Assembly (NCBI GenBank): GCA_003343995.1
Contig: QAKE01000010.1
Coordinates: 1 to 54,620 of the forward strand
Length of the DNA: 54,620 nucleotides
Reading direction: 5' to 3'
Source of the DNA: Bacillota bacterium
Lineage (GTDB): Bacteria; Bacillota; Clostridia; Christensenellales; Borkfalkiaceae
In this document: one piece after another, positions 39,788 to 49,217 of the stretch
Numbering within the stretch: the stretch's first letter is position 1
How the letters are laid out: each line of letters opens with the position of its first letter
The notes under the pieces: model-generated
What the model was told of the DNA's origin: nothing
The model's input: only the letters and a program-made list of their open reading frames with translations
Database searches by the model: none
Translations under genes and position numbers: made by a program

Positions 39788-40924
39788 ATGAAAAAACGGG
39801 AATTTCAGCGGTGTACAAACTGCGTGATGGACACTACGGACAGCGCCATCACCTTCGACGAAAACGGCGTATGCGATTTTTGCAACGATTACTATAAAAA
39901 CATTCTGCCGAGCTGGCACGTGGACGAGGAAAGCAGAGCGCAGATGCTCGCCGTTGCGGAAAAAATCAAGAAAAAGGGTAAAAATAAAAAATACGACTGC
40001 ATTATCGGCATGAGCGGCGGCGTGGACAGCTCCTATCTTTGCTACGTCGCAAAGGAAGTAATGGGGCTAAGACCGTTGCTCTATTCGATGGATACCGGCT
40101 GGAATTTGCAGATCGCAGACGAAAATATCGATAAAATCGTAAAGGCGCTCGATCTCGACATCGTCACCGAAACCGTGGATTGGGATGAAATGAAGGACTT
40201 GCAGCTCGCGTTTTTCAAGTCGCAGGTGCCCTATCAGGATCTGCCGCAGGATCACGCGATTTTCGCGGGGCTTTACCGCTACGCGGTGAAGCACGGCATC
40301 AAGTACGTTCTCACGGGGGCGAACAACGCCACGGAATGCATCCGCCCGCCGGTGGAGTGGGTGTACCAGAACGATTTGAAGTTCATCAAGGACGTGCATA
40401 AAAAGTTCGGCGCGAAAAAGCTGAAGAGCTTTCCGACGTGCAGCATGCTGAAATACCGCTTGTTTTACACGTATTTCCGCGGCATGAAGCGGTTTGCACC
40501 CCTCAATTACGTGGAATACGATAAGGAAAAGGCAAAATGCTTTTTGCGGGAAAAATTCGGTTGGCAGCCGTACGACAACAAGCATTACGAGAATATTTTC
40601 ACCCGTTTTTACGAAGGCTATTTTCTGCCCCGCAAATTCGGCTACGATAAACGCAAATGCTATCTCTCCAACCTGATTTTAACGGGAAGCGTCACGAGGG
40701 AGGAAGCGCTCGAAGAGCTGCAAAAACAGCCTTACGACGAGGAGACGATGAACGCGGACAAGGCGTATATCGCGGAAAAGCTCGGCATAAGCGCGGAAGA
40801 ATTCGACAAAATCATCGCGGGCGAAAACAAAACGTTTGCGGATTATAAAAATTCATACGGATTTATAAAATTCTGCACGAAGATTTTGCGTGCGGCGGGT
40901 GCGGAAAAGAAGATGTTCCGTTAA
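39788..40924 (+). CDS. N-acetyl sugar amidotransferase (WbpG/PseA family)
   Basis: A 378-residue PP-loop enzyme that converts an N-acetyl group on a UDP-sugar into an acetamidino group. CTNCVMDTTD and CDFCNDYY form the N-terminal four-cysteine zinc site, GMSGGVDSSY is the ATP pyrophosphatase loop, and MDTGWNLQIADENI, LTGANNATECIRPP and CYLSNLILTGSVTREEAL complete the family pattern. In Pseudomonas WbpG works with HisH- and HisF-like partners that supply ammonia; no such genes are seen in this window. The predicted result is an acetamidino-sugar in the polysaccharide. Confidence 0.93.
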   Translation: MKKREFQRCTNCVMDTTDSAITFDENGVCDFCNDYYKNILPSWHVDEESRAQMLAVAEKIKKKGKNKKYDCIIGMSGGVDSSYLCYVAKEVMGLRPLLYSMDTGWNLQIADENIDKIVKALDLDIVTETVDWDEMKDLQLAFFKSQVPYQDLPQDHAIFAGLYRYAVKHGIKYVLTGANNATECIRPPVEWVYQNDLKFIKDVHKKFGAKKLKSFPTCSMLKYRLFYTYFRGMKRFAPLNYVEYDKEKAKCFLREKFGWQPYDNKHYENIFTRFYEGYFLPRKFGYDKRKCYLSNLILTGSVTREEALEELQKQPYDEETMNADKAYIAEKLGISAEEFDKIIAGENKTFADYKNSYGFIKFCTKILRAAGAEKKMFR

Positions 40925-40948
40925 GCGGACGGCGGAAAAGAGGACGGC

Positions 40949-42148
40949 ATGAAGATATTGCAAATCGACGTGAACTGCAAAAACAGCAGCACGGGGAAAA
41001 TCGTATACGACCTGCATTCTTATGCCGGAGCGCACGGAGCGGAAAGCGCCGTATGTTACGGCAGAGGTCCGCTCGTCAAAGAAAAAAATATTTATAAATT
41101 CGGGCTAGACGGGGAGACGAATATTCACGCGCTGCTCACCCGTTTGACGGGGAAGACGGGGTGCTATTCCTTTTTTTCCACCCGTCGGCTGTTGCGCTTT
41201 ATCAAACGGTACCGTCCCGACGTCATACACATTCACGAACTGCATGCGTATTTCGTCAATATCAAACCGCTTTTAACGTATATCGCGAAAAACGATATTC
41301 CCGTGGTCTGGACCTTTCACTGCGAATTTATGTACACGGGGAAATGCGGATATGCCAACGACTGCACGCGCTTTACGGAAGGGTGCGGAAACTGTCCGCA
41401 ACTGAGAGAGTATCCCAAAACGCTGTTTTTCGACAGAACGGCAAAGATGCTCGGGGAGAAAAAGTCGCTTGTCAATAAGCTTAAAAAGCTCGTAATCGTC
41501 ACGCCGTCTCGCTGGCTTGCGGACCGCGTGAAGTTGTCTTTTTTGAAAGACAGGGAGAGCGCCGTCGTCTATAACGGCATCGATACGGAAATTTTTCAAC
41601 CGCGAAACGCCGACGCATTGCGCAAAGAATACGGCATCGCGGAGGATGTAAAAGTGGCGCTTTCCGTCGCGCCCGACATCATGTCGGAACGAAAGGGCGG
41701 GGCGTCCGTTTTGAAGCTTGCGGAAAAATTCCGCGGGGAAAAGGTGAAATTCGTTTTGGTGGGCGTAGCCGACGGCAGCGTGCCGCACGGGGAAAACGTA
41801 GTGCTCGTTCCGCCCGTTTCCGATCAGGTCCGCCTTGCGGAGTTTTATTCTCTGGCGGACGTGTTCGTGATTTGCAGCAAGAAAGAAACGTTTTCTTTGG
41901 TGTGTGCGGAAAGTTATTGTTGCGGAACGCCTGTGGCGGGATTCAGATCGGGCGCGCCGGAGGAAATTGCTTTGCCGCAATATAGTTTTTTTGCGGAACA
42001 AAATGATTTTGAAACGTTGGCAGCCGGCGTAAGAAGAATTTTGGAGAGTGCGCCGGAACGGAAAAGCATATGCGATGAAGCGGTAAAACGGTACGCCGCG
42101 AAAGAGATGTGCAAAAAGTATTTTGAAATTTACGAAAGAATGTTATAA
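40949..42148 (+). CDS. Glycosyltransferase family 4 protein
   Basis: A 399-residue GT-B transferase. The N-terminal domain has STGKIVYDLHSYAGAHGAES, the middle VWTFHCEFMYTGKCGYANDC with an unusual Cys cluster typical of the WcaC-like group (CGYANDC..F..GCGNCPQL), and the C-terminal donor site has YNGIDTEIF and ETFSLVCAESYCCGTPVAGF. The Glu residue in SLVCAE is the EX7E equivalent. The Cys pattern may bind a metal or stabilise the acceptor site. The donor is not known. From here on the genes become more AT-rich. Confidence 0.92.
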   Translation: MKILQIDVNCKNSSTGKIVYDLHSYAGAHGAESAVCYGRGPLVKEKNIYKFGLDGETNIHALLTRLTGKTGCYSFFSTRRLLRFIKRYRPDVIHIHELHAYFVNIKPLLTYIAKNDIPVVWTFHCEFMYTGKCGYANDCTRFTEGCGNCPQLREYPKTLFFDRTAKMLGEKKSLVNKLKKLVIVTPSRWLADRVKLSFLKDRESAVVYNGIDTEIFQPRNADALRKEYGIAEDVKVALSVAPDIMSERKGGASVLKLAEKFRGEKVKFVLVGVADGSVPHGENVVLVPPVSDQVRLAEFYSLADVFVICSKKETFSLVCAESYCCGTPVAGFRSGAPEEIALPQYSFFAEQNDFETLAAGVRRILESAPERKSICDEAVKRYAAKEMCKKYFEIYERML

Positions 42149-42152
42149 AGGT

Positions 42153-42998
42153 ATGGATCGGGAAACATTACGAAGAGTTCAGCTGACGCAGCTGGAAATC
42201 TTGAAAAAATTCAAAGAAATCTGCGAAAAGCACGATTTGAGATATATTTTGAGTTCGGGCACGCTTTTGGGTGCGGTGCGGCACAAAGGGTTTATCCCTT
42301 GGGACGACGACGTGGACGTGGATATGCCGCGCGCCGACTACGAAAAATTTTTAAAAATCGCTCCCGCGGAACTCGGGGAGGAATATTCTCTGCAAACATG
42401 GCATAACGACGAAAATTACGCCCTTCCGTTTGCGAAGATCCGCATGAACGGCACGATTTATCGGGAAGGCGATATTATTAAAAACGGGATGGAAGGCATT
42501 TTTATCGATATATTTCCGTATGAAATGTTGCCGCAGTCGAAATCAAAAAGAAAACGTTTGTTATTCCGCTTGAATCGCTTGAGGTTTTTTGTTAACGTAA
42601 AAACGGGTTATTCGAAAATGAGCCGCGAATCGTTTTTTAGAAGTTTTGCGAAATTTATCGCTAAATTTTGCGTATTATTTGTTTCTAAAAAAAATCTTGT
42701 TGCAAAATACGAAAAAACATGCGAAAAATGCAACAAAGAAAACGGCGATACGTGTTTTGCAAGCGGCGGATCGAGTTCGGTTGGCGCTTGGCGTATAAAA
42801 AAAGAATTTTTTGAAGAAATAATTATGTTGCCTTTTGAAGACGACAAGTTTGCATGTCCCCGAAATTACGATTTATATCTTAAAACTTGTTATGGGGATT
42901 ACATGCAGCTGCCCCCTTTGGAAAAACGGGGCGATTGGCATAAAATTCAAGAAGTGCGCTTGAAAGATAGTACAGAAATAAGATTTTTTAACAAATAG
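42153..42998 (+). CDS. LicD family phosphotransferase
   Basis: A 281-residue nucleotidyltransferase-fold enzyme that moves a phospho-alkanolamine (classically phosphocholine) from CDP onto a glycan. YILSSGTLLGAVRHKGFIPW followed by DDDVDVDMPRADYEKF is the defining LicD motif with its metal Asp residues; the rest, FAKIRMNGTIYREGDI and EGIFIDIFPYEMLP, is also typical. An in-frame TTG 30 bases earlier is possible, but it lies inside the preceding gene. The donor is probably made by the fusion protein at 51526. High A+T, unlike genes before 41 kb. Confidence 0.93.
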   Translation: MDRETLRRVQLTQLEILKKFKEICEKHDLRYILSSGTLLGAVRHKGFIPWDDDVDVDMPRADYEKFLKIAPAELGEEYSLQTWHNDENYALPFAKIRMNGTIYREGDIIKNGMEGIFIDIFPYEMLPQSKSKRKRLLFRLNRLRFFVNVKTGYSKMSRESFFRSFAKFIAKFCVLFVSKKNLVAKYEKTCEKCNKENGDTCFASGGSSSVGAWRIKKEFFEEIIMLPFEDDKFACPRNYDLYLKTCYGDYMQLPPLEKRGDWHKIQEVRLKDSTEIRFFNK

Positions 42999-43016
42999 AA
43001 TGACGGGAATATAAAA

Positions 43017-44219
43017 ATGTCGGGGCAAAATAAAAAAATAATATTTTTAGGGCTTTATTACGATGAGGAAGGATATAAAATCGCATCGCGTTATTCGAAA
43101 ACTAAGCCGCAGGATCAAATTCAAAAATGGCAGAAAAATTTACTAAAAGGTTTTTCGCAAATCGGCGTTGACGTGACGGTTTTAAATGTTTTGCCGGTAG
43201 GCAGTTTTCCGATAAATTACAGAAAGCTGACGGTAAAACAAGCCGATTGGCCCAACGGAAAAAGGATCGGTTATATCGATCTGCCCGTATTAAAGTTAAA
43301 ACTAATACGAAAGAAATTATATAAAGAAATTATAAAAATAATTAAAAAAGAGCCCGATACGGCGATCATCGCATACGATTTTTATCAACCGTTCGTAGAG
43401 GTTTTGGCAAAGGTAAAAAAGAATTATCCCGCTGTAAAAACGTCGCTTATCGTATTGGACGCGGTATTCGGCAGGGAGGATATGTACGATAGCAAACGCC
43501 GTAGGCGCTTAGGCGATTATTTGGTAAAAGTAGCTAAAAAAACGGATAGTTTTGTCGTTGCTACCGATAATTTGGCTTATAACTTAGAAATCGGAGAGAG
43601 ACCTTATATCGTAACGGAATGCATAGCGGATTCCGAAACTCCCGCGAATAAAGAAGCAAAAGGGGATGAAAATATATTTTTATATACCGGTACGTTGAAT
43701 GAATTTTGCGGAATATTGGACTTGATAGAGGCTTTTACAAATATTTCGGATGCAGAATTATGGGTGTGTGGTAAAAGCGGCTGCCAAAAAGCGGTGCAAG
43801 AATATGCCGATAAGTATGAAAATATAAAATATTTCGGATATTTATCGTCGGACGAATTGAATGTTTTGCGAGACAGATGCAGTTTTTTGATCAATCCTCG
43901 TCGCCCGACGGGCACGTATACCAAAAATTCTTTTCCGTCGAAGACATTTGAATACCTGCTTTCCCGAAAGCCTGCGATTATGTATAAATTGGAAGGTATT
44001 CCCGACGAGTATGATGTTTATTTAAATTATATAACAGGTGAAAGCGCAACTAAAATAGCAGAAGAAATCCGCCATATTTTGAAACAAAATTATGATGATT
44101 TGCGGCGAAAGGCGAAAAATGGCAGGGAGTTCGTATTGCGGGAAAAAAACGAGTCGGTGCAAGCAAAAAAGATACTGCAAATGATGGATAGGATAGTTAT
44201 AAAAGAGAAAAATTTATGA
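43017..44219 (+). CDS. Glycosyltransferase, GT-B fold
   Basis: A 400-residue protein of about 39% GC. The C-terminal half has the GT4-like nucleotide-sugar domain: FLYTGTLNEFCGILDLIEAF, IKYFGYLSSDELN, FLINPRRPTGTYTKNSFPSK followed by TFEYLLSRKPAIMYKLEG. The FPSKTFEYL phrase is characteristic of GT4 enzymes acting in capsule loci. The N-terminal acceptor domain is weakly conserved. No clear EX7E pair is visible. The next gene overlaps its stop codon as ATGA. Confidence 0.85.
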   Translation: MSGQNKKIIFLGLYYDEEGYKIASRYSKTKPQDQIQKWQKNLLKGFSQIGVDVTVLNVLPVGSFPINYRKLTVKQADWPNGKRIGYIDLPVLKLKLIRKKLYKEIIKIIKKEPDTAIIAYDFYQPFVEVLAKVKKNYPAVKTSLIVLDAVFGREDMYDSKRRRRLGDYLVKVAKKTDSFVVATDNLAYNLEIGERPYIVTECIADSETPANKEAKGDENIFLYTGTLNEFCGILDLIEAFTNISDAELWVCGKSGCQKAVQEYADKYENIKYFGYLSSDELNVLRDRCSFLINPRRPTGTYTKNSFPSKTFEYLLSRKPAIMYKLEGIPDEYDVYLNYITGESATKIAEEIRHILKQNYDDLRRKAKNGREFVLREKNESVQAKKILQMMDRIVIKEKNL

Positions 44220-45451
44220 AAATATTATGGATAACGAATGTGATTTTGCCGCAGATTTCCGAATTAAGCGGCGAACCGAAATGCCCTTTTGCCGGATGGC
44301 TGGTCGATCTGTTTTCCCGTTTGACGGAAGACGGACATCAGATGTTTTCCCTTTTTCCCTATGAACGCGAACTGCATGGCGCAGGGAAAAATGTAAAATA
44401 CAGGTCGTTTCACGAAAGAAATTGCGAAAAACAAATCGAAAATGTTATACTCGAAGAGCATCCCGATATGATCCATATTTGGGGAACGGAGTATAAGCAT
44501 GGCAGAAACGCGGTTCATATTGCGGAAAAATTAAATTGTATCGACCACGTAGTCATCAATATACAGGGGTTGATTAGCGAGTGCGCAAATTATTATACAA
44601 CGCATTTGCCTGCAAGAGTAGTGCGCCGCTTTACGTTGCGGGATTTTTTGAAACGGGATAACATTCGAATCAACGCACGTCGGTATGTCCGAAGAGGAAA
44701 AGAAGAGATAAAAGCGTTAAGAAAAGTTAAGCAGGTAATTGGAAGAACCGATTGGGACCAAGCGTGTATGTATGCAATCAATCCGGCGGCAAAATACTAT
44801 TTTTGCAACGCAACGCTCAGAAATGTATTTTATAAGCGCAAATGGAGCTTGGAACATTGCGAAAGACACAGCGTGTTTGTCAGTCAAAGCAATTATCCGA
44901 TAAAAGGCGTACACTTTTTGTTGGAAGCTGTGGCGATTTTGAAAAAAGAATATCCCGATATCAAAATTTATACGACGGGGCGTTCCGCAATCGGATTGTC
45001 TTTCAAGGAACGACTTTTGCAGACGTCTTACGGTAAATATCTTACAGAATTGATTAAAAAATATTCTTTAGAGAAAAATATTCGCTTTTTAGGAACGCTC
45101 GACGAGGAAGAAATGTGCGAACAATATTTAAATACGCATGTTTTTGTTTCCTCTTCGAGTATAGAAAATGAATCTAATGCATTGGGCGAAGCTATGCTTT
45201 TGGGCGTGCCCTCCGTGGCTTCGTATGTTGGCGGGGTAACAAATGAAATAGAACATAAAAAGGAAGGCTTACTTTATCCCTACGACGAACCTAAGGTGTT
45301 GGCTTATTATATTAAGAAAATTTTCGACGACGACGCGTTGGCTCTTCGTTTTTCCGAGAGTGCGCGCAAACGGGCGGCGGAAACGTACGACGCGGAAAAC
45401 AACTATCAAACGTTGATATCGATTTATCGCAATGTTTGTGCGTTGCAATAA
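44216..45451 (+). CDS. Glycosyltransferase family 4 protein
   Basis: A 411-residue GT-B transferase. DMIHIWGTEYKHGRNAVHIA, IGRTDWDQACMYAINP, FVSQSNYPIKGVHFLLEA, IRFLGTLDEEEMCEQY and SSSSIENESNALGEAMLLGV place it in GT4 (SIENESNALGEAM holds the EX7E glutamates). The start overlaps the previous stop codon by four bases, so it is translationally coupled. The donor and acceptor are not known. Confidence 0.92.
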   Translation: MKILWITNVILPQISELSGEPKCPFAGWLVDLFSRLTEDGHQMFSLFPYERELHGAGKNVKYRSFHERNCEKQIENVILEEHPDMIHIWGTEYKHGRNAVHIAEKLNCIDHVVINIQGLISECANYYTTHLPARVVRRFTLRDFLKRDNIRINARRYVRRGKEEIKALRKVKQVIGRTDWDQACMYAINPAAKYYFCNATLRNVFYKRKWSLEHCERHSVFVSQSNYPIKGVHFLLEAVAILKKEYPDIKIYTTGRSAIGLSFKERLLQTSYGKYLTELIKKYSLEKNIRFLGTLDEEEMCEQYLNTHVFVSSSSIENESNALGEAMLLGVPSVASYVGGVTNEIEHKKEGLLYPYDEPKVLAYYIKKIFDDDALALRFSESARKRAAETYDAENNYQTLISIYRNVCALQ

Positions 45452-45485
45452 AACGGTGCGTCGCGCTGGAGGTTTAATATTTACA

Positions 45486-46820
45486 ATGATAATAAAGGAA
45501 AAAACAATAGACAAAGCGGTGCTGATCGGTTGGCTGGCTTTTATATATTTGGGGATTATCAATCAAACGATTTTAAAGTTTTCGGGAGGTTTCGGCTTTA
45601 TTGCTTTCTCTTGGGCTTTTTTCATGTATTTTATTGTATTTTTCCAAAATCGAAATGTTAAAAAAGAAAATGCTTTTTTATATTTTCTGCCTTTTATTGT
45701 TTTCGCTTTTGCCTATTGCGTAGAATTTCAATTTGTATTTACGAATGCCCCCGTAAATGAAAGTTTAATTAGCGAAATTTTAGGATTCGGTGTAAAAAAG
45801 TACGTTTGGGATATGGCGCTGTTATTTCCTTTTGTCGGAAGCGCCGTTGTCGTTTTATTAAAAACCGATTCGGAAATGCGCAATGTAATCAAAAATTCCA
45901 TGCTTGTAATCCTTTTTATCATTGCGTTATACGCAAGCGCCGCCGCCATCATCGATCCAAACGCGATCCGAGATACGGCCGCAGGGACGAGTGAGGCATA
46001 TGTAACATATGGGGCGATCTACGCCGTGGTCGTTATGTTTCCCGCCATTCTTTTTTCCGTTAAAAAGGAAACGGGCGCAAAAAAGGGGCTTTTCATCTGT
46101 TTGACGTTATTTTTAATGTTTTGTATCCTGCTTGTGGGTTATACGATTGCCATCACCGCCATGTTTTGCGGTGTTTTATTGTTTTTGTATTCCTGTATAA
46201 AAAAACGGAACGCGCGGTTGATCGTACTACTGTCGTCGGCAGTGTTTTTAATCGTGATTTTTGCAACGGGTTTTTATATCGATATTCTGCAAGTAATTTC
46301 GGATATAATCCCGATCGATCACGTAAAAGAGAAAATTCAAAACGCGATTTTATATTTTACTACGGGAGAAACAGACGGTTCCGGCATACGTTTTGAAATG
46401 TATAGAGACACGTTTTTAATGTTTATTAAGCATCCGTTTTTCGGAAACATCATTTATTTCCCCGATGCGGTGGATACTTTTGCCGCCGAAGCGGGAAAAA
46501 TCGCAATATATTGCGGACATTCGATGATATTAGATACGTTGTCTTGTTGCGGGATTTTAGTATTTTCCGCGTTGGCGTTTTTTTTGATAAAAGTCTTATT
46601 GTTTACACTGAAAGGCTCGGAGCGGCAATATAAGTTTTCGCTCGTAAATGTTCATTTGATTTTTCTTTTTGTCGCACTGACGAATACGGTGTTCAGTACG
46701 TATGAAATTTTTCCCGCGTTGTTGTTGATTGCTCCGTGTTTTTTAGAAAAAAGCCAGTCGATAAAACTCTTTTCGGGGATAGAATTGGAAAACGAAAAAA
46801 CGGCTTATGATAAACAATAA
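45486..46820 (+). CDS. Wzy-like O-antigen/capsule polymerase
   Basis: A 444-residue integral membrane protein with 10-12 hydrophobic segments and a large hydrophilic loop (about 290-345), the layout of Wzy polymerases and WaaL-type ligases. The loop contains GSGIRFEMYRDTFLMFIKHP followed by FFGNIIYFPD, close to the Wzy_C pattern (R.......a......P..G.G). It joins repeat units on the outer face of the membrane. The ATG at MIIKEKTID is chosen, with GGAGG twelve bases upstream; an earlier in-frame start lies inside the previous gene. It overlaps the flippase gene by 14 bases. Confidence 0.83.
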   Translation: MIIKEKTIDKAVLIGWLAFIYLGIINQTILKFSGGFGFIAFSWAFFMYFIVFFQNRNVKKENAFLYFLPFIVFAFAYCVEFQFVFTNAPVNESLISEILGFGVKKYVWDMALLFPFVGSAVVVLLKTDSEMRNVIKNSMLVILFIIALYASAAAIIDPNAIRDTAAGTSEAYVTYGAIYAVVVMFPAILFSVKKETGAKKGLFICLTLFLMFCILLVGYTIAITAMFCGVLLFLYSCIKKRNARLIVLLSSAVFLIVIFATGFYIDILQVISDIIPIDHVKEKIQNAILYFTTGETDGSGIRFEMYRDTFLMFIKHPFFGNIIYFPDAVDTFAAEAGKIAIYCGHSMILDTLSCCGILVFSALAFFLIKVLLFTLKGSERQYKFSLVNVHLIFLFVALTNTVFSTYEIFPALLLIAPCFLEKSQSIKLFSGIELENEKTAYDKQ

Positions 46821-48132
46821 AATCGCCCGAAATTCCGCATGGCTGATCGGGGGTAAAATCGTTCAGTCGCTGCTCAGTTTCGTAATCGGATTGCTGACAG
46901 CCAGATATTTAGGTCCCGCGGATTACGGGCTCGTCAATTACGCCGCGTCTATCGTCGCTTTTGTCTTGCCGATCATGTATCTCGGTATCAACAATATATT
47001 GGTGCAAGAACTCGTTACGGCTCCCGAAAAAGAAGGAACGATTATCGGCACGGCGTCTTGTTTAAGTTTTATCTCTTCGTTTTTATGTATCGGCGGTATT
47101 TTAGCGTTCGTATCGGTCATCAATGCGGGGGAGAAAGACGCGATTGTCGTTTGCGCGCTTTATAGCGTATTGCTGATTTTTCAGAGTTTCGATATGATTC
47201 AATATTGGTTTCAATCGAAATTACTTTCAAAATATACTTCCGTGACTGCGCTTTCGGCTTATGTTGTCGTTGCGGCGTACAAAACATTTTTGCTTGTGAC
47301 GGGGAAAAGCGTATATTGGTTTGCGATATCCAACGCACTCGATTATTTTATCATTGCGCTTATTTCCTTTATTATTTATAAAAAACTCGGCGGGCAGAAG
47401 TTTCGGTTTTCCGCCGCGATGGCGAAAAAACTTTTATATAAAGGGAAATATTATATTATTTCCGGTTTGATGGTCACCATTTTTGCCGAAACCGATAAAA
47501 TCATGATAAAGCTGATGATCGATAATACTTCTGTCGGATACTATGGCGCGGCGGTAACGATAGCAGGCATTTCGGCTTTCGTATTTTCCGCCATTATAGA
47601 TTCTTTTCGTCCGGTTATTCTCGGTCAGAAAGGAAACGACGAGCAAGCATATCGCAAAAATATGAAGCGGCTTTATTGTATCGTTATCTACTTGGCGTTA
47701 TTGCAAAGCGTGGTCATCGCGCTGCTTGCGCGCTATATCGTGTTGATATTGTACGGCGCGGAGTATGCTCCTGCCGTCGGCGCGCTTCGCATCATCGTGT
47801 GGTATACGACTTTTTCTTATCTCGGCGCGGTGCGCAACGTATGGATTTTGGCGGAGGGAAAGCATAGGTATCTTTGGATAATCAATTTATCGGGCGCACT
47901 TTGCAATATCGCGCTCAATTTGTTGCTGATTCCCTTATGGGGCATTAGCGGCGCGGCGGCGGCATCGTTGATTACGCAGTTTTTCACCAATGTGCTGATG
48001 GGGTATATCATTAAGCCGATTTGGGGCAATAACAAGCTGATGCTGCAAAGCCTGAACCCGAAGATACTTGTCGAATTGTTTAGGGGCTTGAAAAGCAAAA
48101 AGAACACGGAAAATGACAACAATGAAAGGTAA
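46807..48132 (+). CDS. Wzx-like polysaccharide flippase
   Basis: A 441-residue membrane protein with about 12-14 helices. IARNSAWLIGGKIVQSLLSF, the RYLGPADYGLVNYA motif and the MLYGAEYAPAVGALRI-like region (LILYGAEYAPAVGALRIIVW) are characteristic of the Wzx/MVF/PST family that flips undecaprenyl-linked repeat units outward. With the Wzy-like neighbour it indicates a Wzx/Wzy-dependent pathway, not an ABC-dependent one. Starts inside the polymerase gene (14-base overlap). Confidence 0.93.
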   Translation: MINNKIARNSAWLIGGKIVQSLLSFVIGLLTARYLGPADYGLVNYAASIVAFVLPIMYLGINNILVQELVTAPEKEGTIIGTASCLSFISSFLCIGGILAFVSVINAGEKDAIVVCALYSVLLIFQSFDMIQYWFQSKLLSKYTSVTALSAYVVVAAYKTFLLVTGKSVYWFAISNALDYFIIALISFIIYKKLGGQKFRFSAAMAKKLLYKGKYYIISGLMVTIFAETDKIMIKLMIDNTSVGYYGAAVTIAGISAFVFSAIIDSFRPVILGQKGNDEQAYRKNMKRLYCIVIYLALLQSVVIALLARYIVLILYGAEYAPAVGALRIIVWYTTFSYLGAVRNVWILAEGKHRYLWIINLSGALCNIALNLLLIPLWGISGAAAASLITQFFTNVLMGYIIKPIWGNNKLMLQSLNPKILVELFRGLKSKKNTENDNNER

Positions 48133-48170
48133 AGTGAAGGAAATATAAAAAAGAAAAAAGGAGAAAAGTT

Positions 48171-49202
48171 ATGTTCAAAGGAAAAACGTTGTTGATTACG
48201 GGGGGGACGGGCAGTTTCGGAAACGCCGTTCTGAAAAAATTTATGTCTACCGATATCGGGGAGATCCGCATTTTCTCGCGCGATGAGAAGAAACAGGACG
48301 ATATGCGCCATGAGTTTCAGGCGAAACACCCTGATTTTGCGGAGAAAATCAAGTTTTACATAGGCGACGTGAGAAATCTCGATTCCATCACCACGGCGAT
48401 GGTCGGCGTCGATTACGTGTTCCATGCCGCCGCGTTGAAACAGGTGCCCTCCTGCGAATTCTTCCCGCTCGAAGCGGTAAAAACCAACGTGCTCGGCACG
48501 GATAACGTGCTCACCGCCGCCATCAACGCGGGCGTGAAAACGGTGATCTGTCTGTCCACGGACAAGGCCGCGTACCCCGTGAACGCCATGGGTACGAGCA
48601 AGGCGATGATGGAAAAGGTCATCGTGGCGAAGTCCCGCACGGTTGATCCCGCGAAGACCAAAATCTGCTGCACGCGTTACGGCAACGTGATGTGTTCCCG
48701 CGGTTCGGTGATTCCGCTCTGGATCGATCAGATCCGCGCGCACGAGCCGATCACCGTCACCGAACCGGAGATGACGCGCTTTATCATGTCCTTGGAAGAG
48801 GCGGTCGATTTGGTGCTCTTCGCCTTTGAAAACGGCGTATCGGGCGATATTCTGGTGCAGAAAGCGCCGGCGTGCACCATCAAAACGCAGGTGGAGGCTG
48901 TCTGCGAGCTCTTCGGCGGCGATAAGAACAGCGTGAAAGTCATCGGCATCCGCCACGGCGAAAAGATGTACGAAACGCTTTTGACCAACGAGGAATGTGC
49001 GCACGCCGTCGATATGGGCGATTTTTACCGCGTTCCCTGCGACAAGCGCGGGCTCAATTACGACAAATATTTCAAGCAGGGCAATCCCGAGCGCAACACG
49101 CTTTCGGAATTTAATTCCGACAATACCGAGCGGCTGACGGTGGAGGAAGTCAAGGAAAAGCTGTTGCAGCTCGATTACATCAAAGAGGCTTTAAGCAAAT
49201 AA
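48171..49202 (+). CDS. capE: UDP-GlcNAc 4,6-dehydratase/5-epimerase (CapE/FnlA)
   Basis: A 343-residue inverting SDR that starts UDP-L-FucNAc synthesis from UDP-GlcNAc. ITGGTGSFGNAVLKKFM is the NAD site, FSRDEKKQDDMRH and HAAALKQVPSCEFFPLEAVK are signature segments, and SRGSVIPLWIDQI with MTRFIMSLEEAVDLV matches FnlA/WbjB/CapE. The active-site Tyr of YxxxK is replaced by Met in MGTSKAMME, the known feature of this inverting subgroup. GC rises again here relative to the preceding glycosyltransferase genes. RBS AAAGGAG. Confidence 0.95.
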   Translation: MFKGKTLLITGGTGSFGNAVLKKFMSTDIGEIRIFSRDEKKQDDMRHEFQAKHPDFAEKIKFYIGDVRNLDSITTAMVGVDYVFHAAALKQVPSCEFFPLEAVKTNVLGTDNVLTAAINAGVKTVICLSTDKAAYPVNAMGTSKAMMEKVIVAKSRTVDPAKTKICCTRYGNVMCSRGSVIPLWIDQIRAHEPITVTEPEMTRFIMSLEEAVDLVLFAFENGVSGDILVQKAPACTIKTQVEAVCELFGGDKNSVKVIGIRHGEKMYETLLTNEECAHAVDMGDFYRVPCDKRGLNYDKYFKQGNPERNTLSEFNSDNTERLTVEEVKEKLLQLDYIKEALSK

Positions 49203-49217
49203 GGGCGGGTAAAAAAT

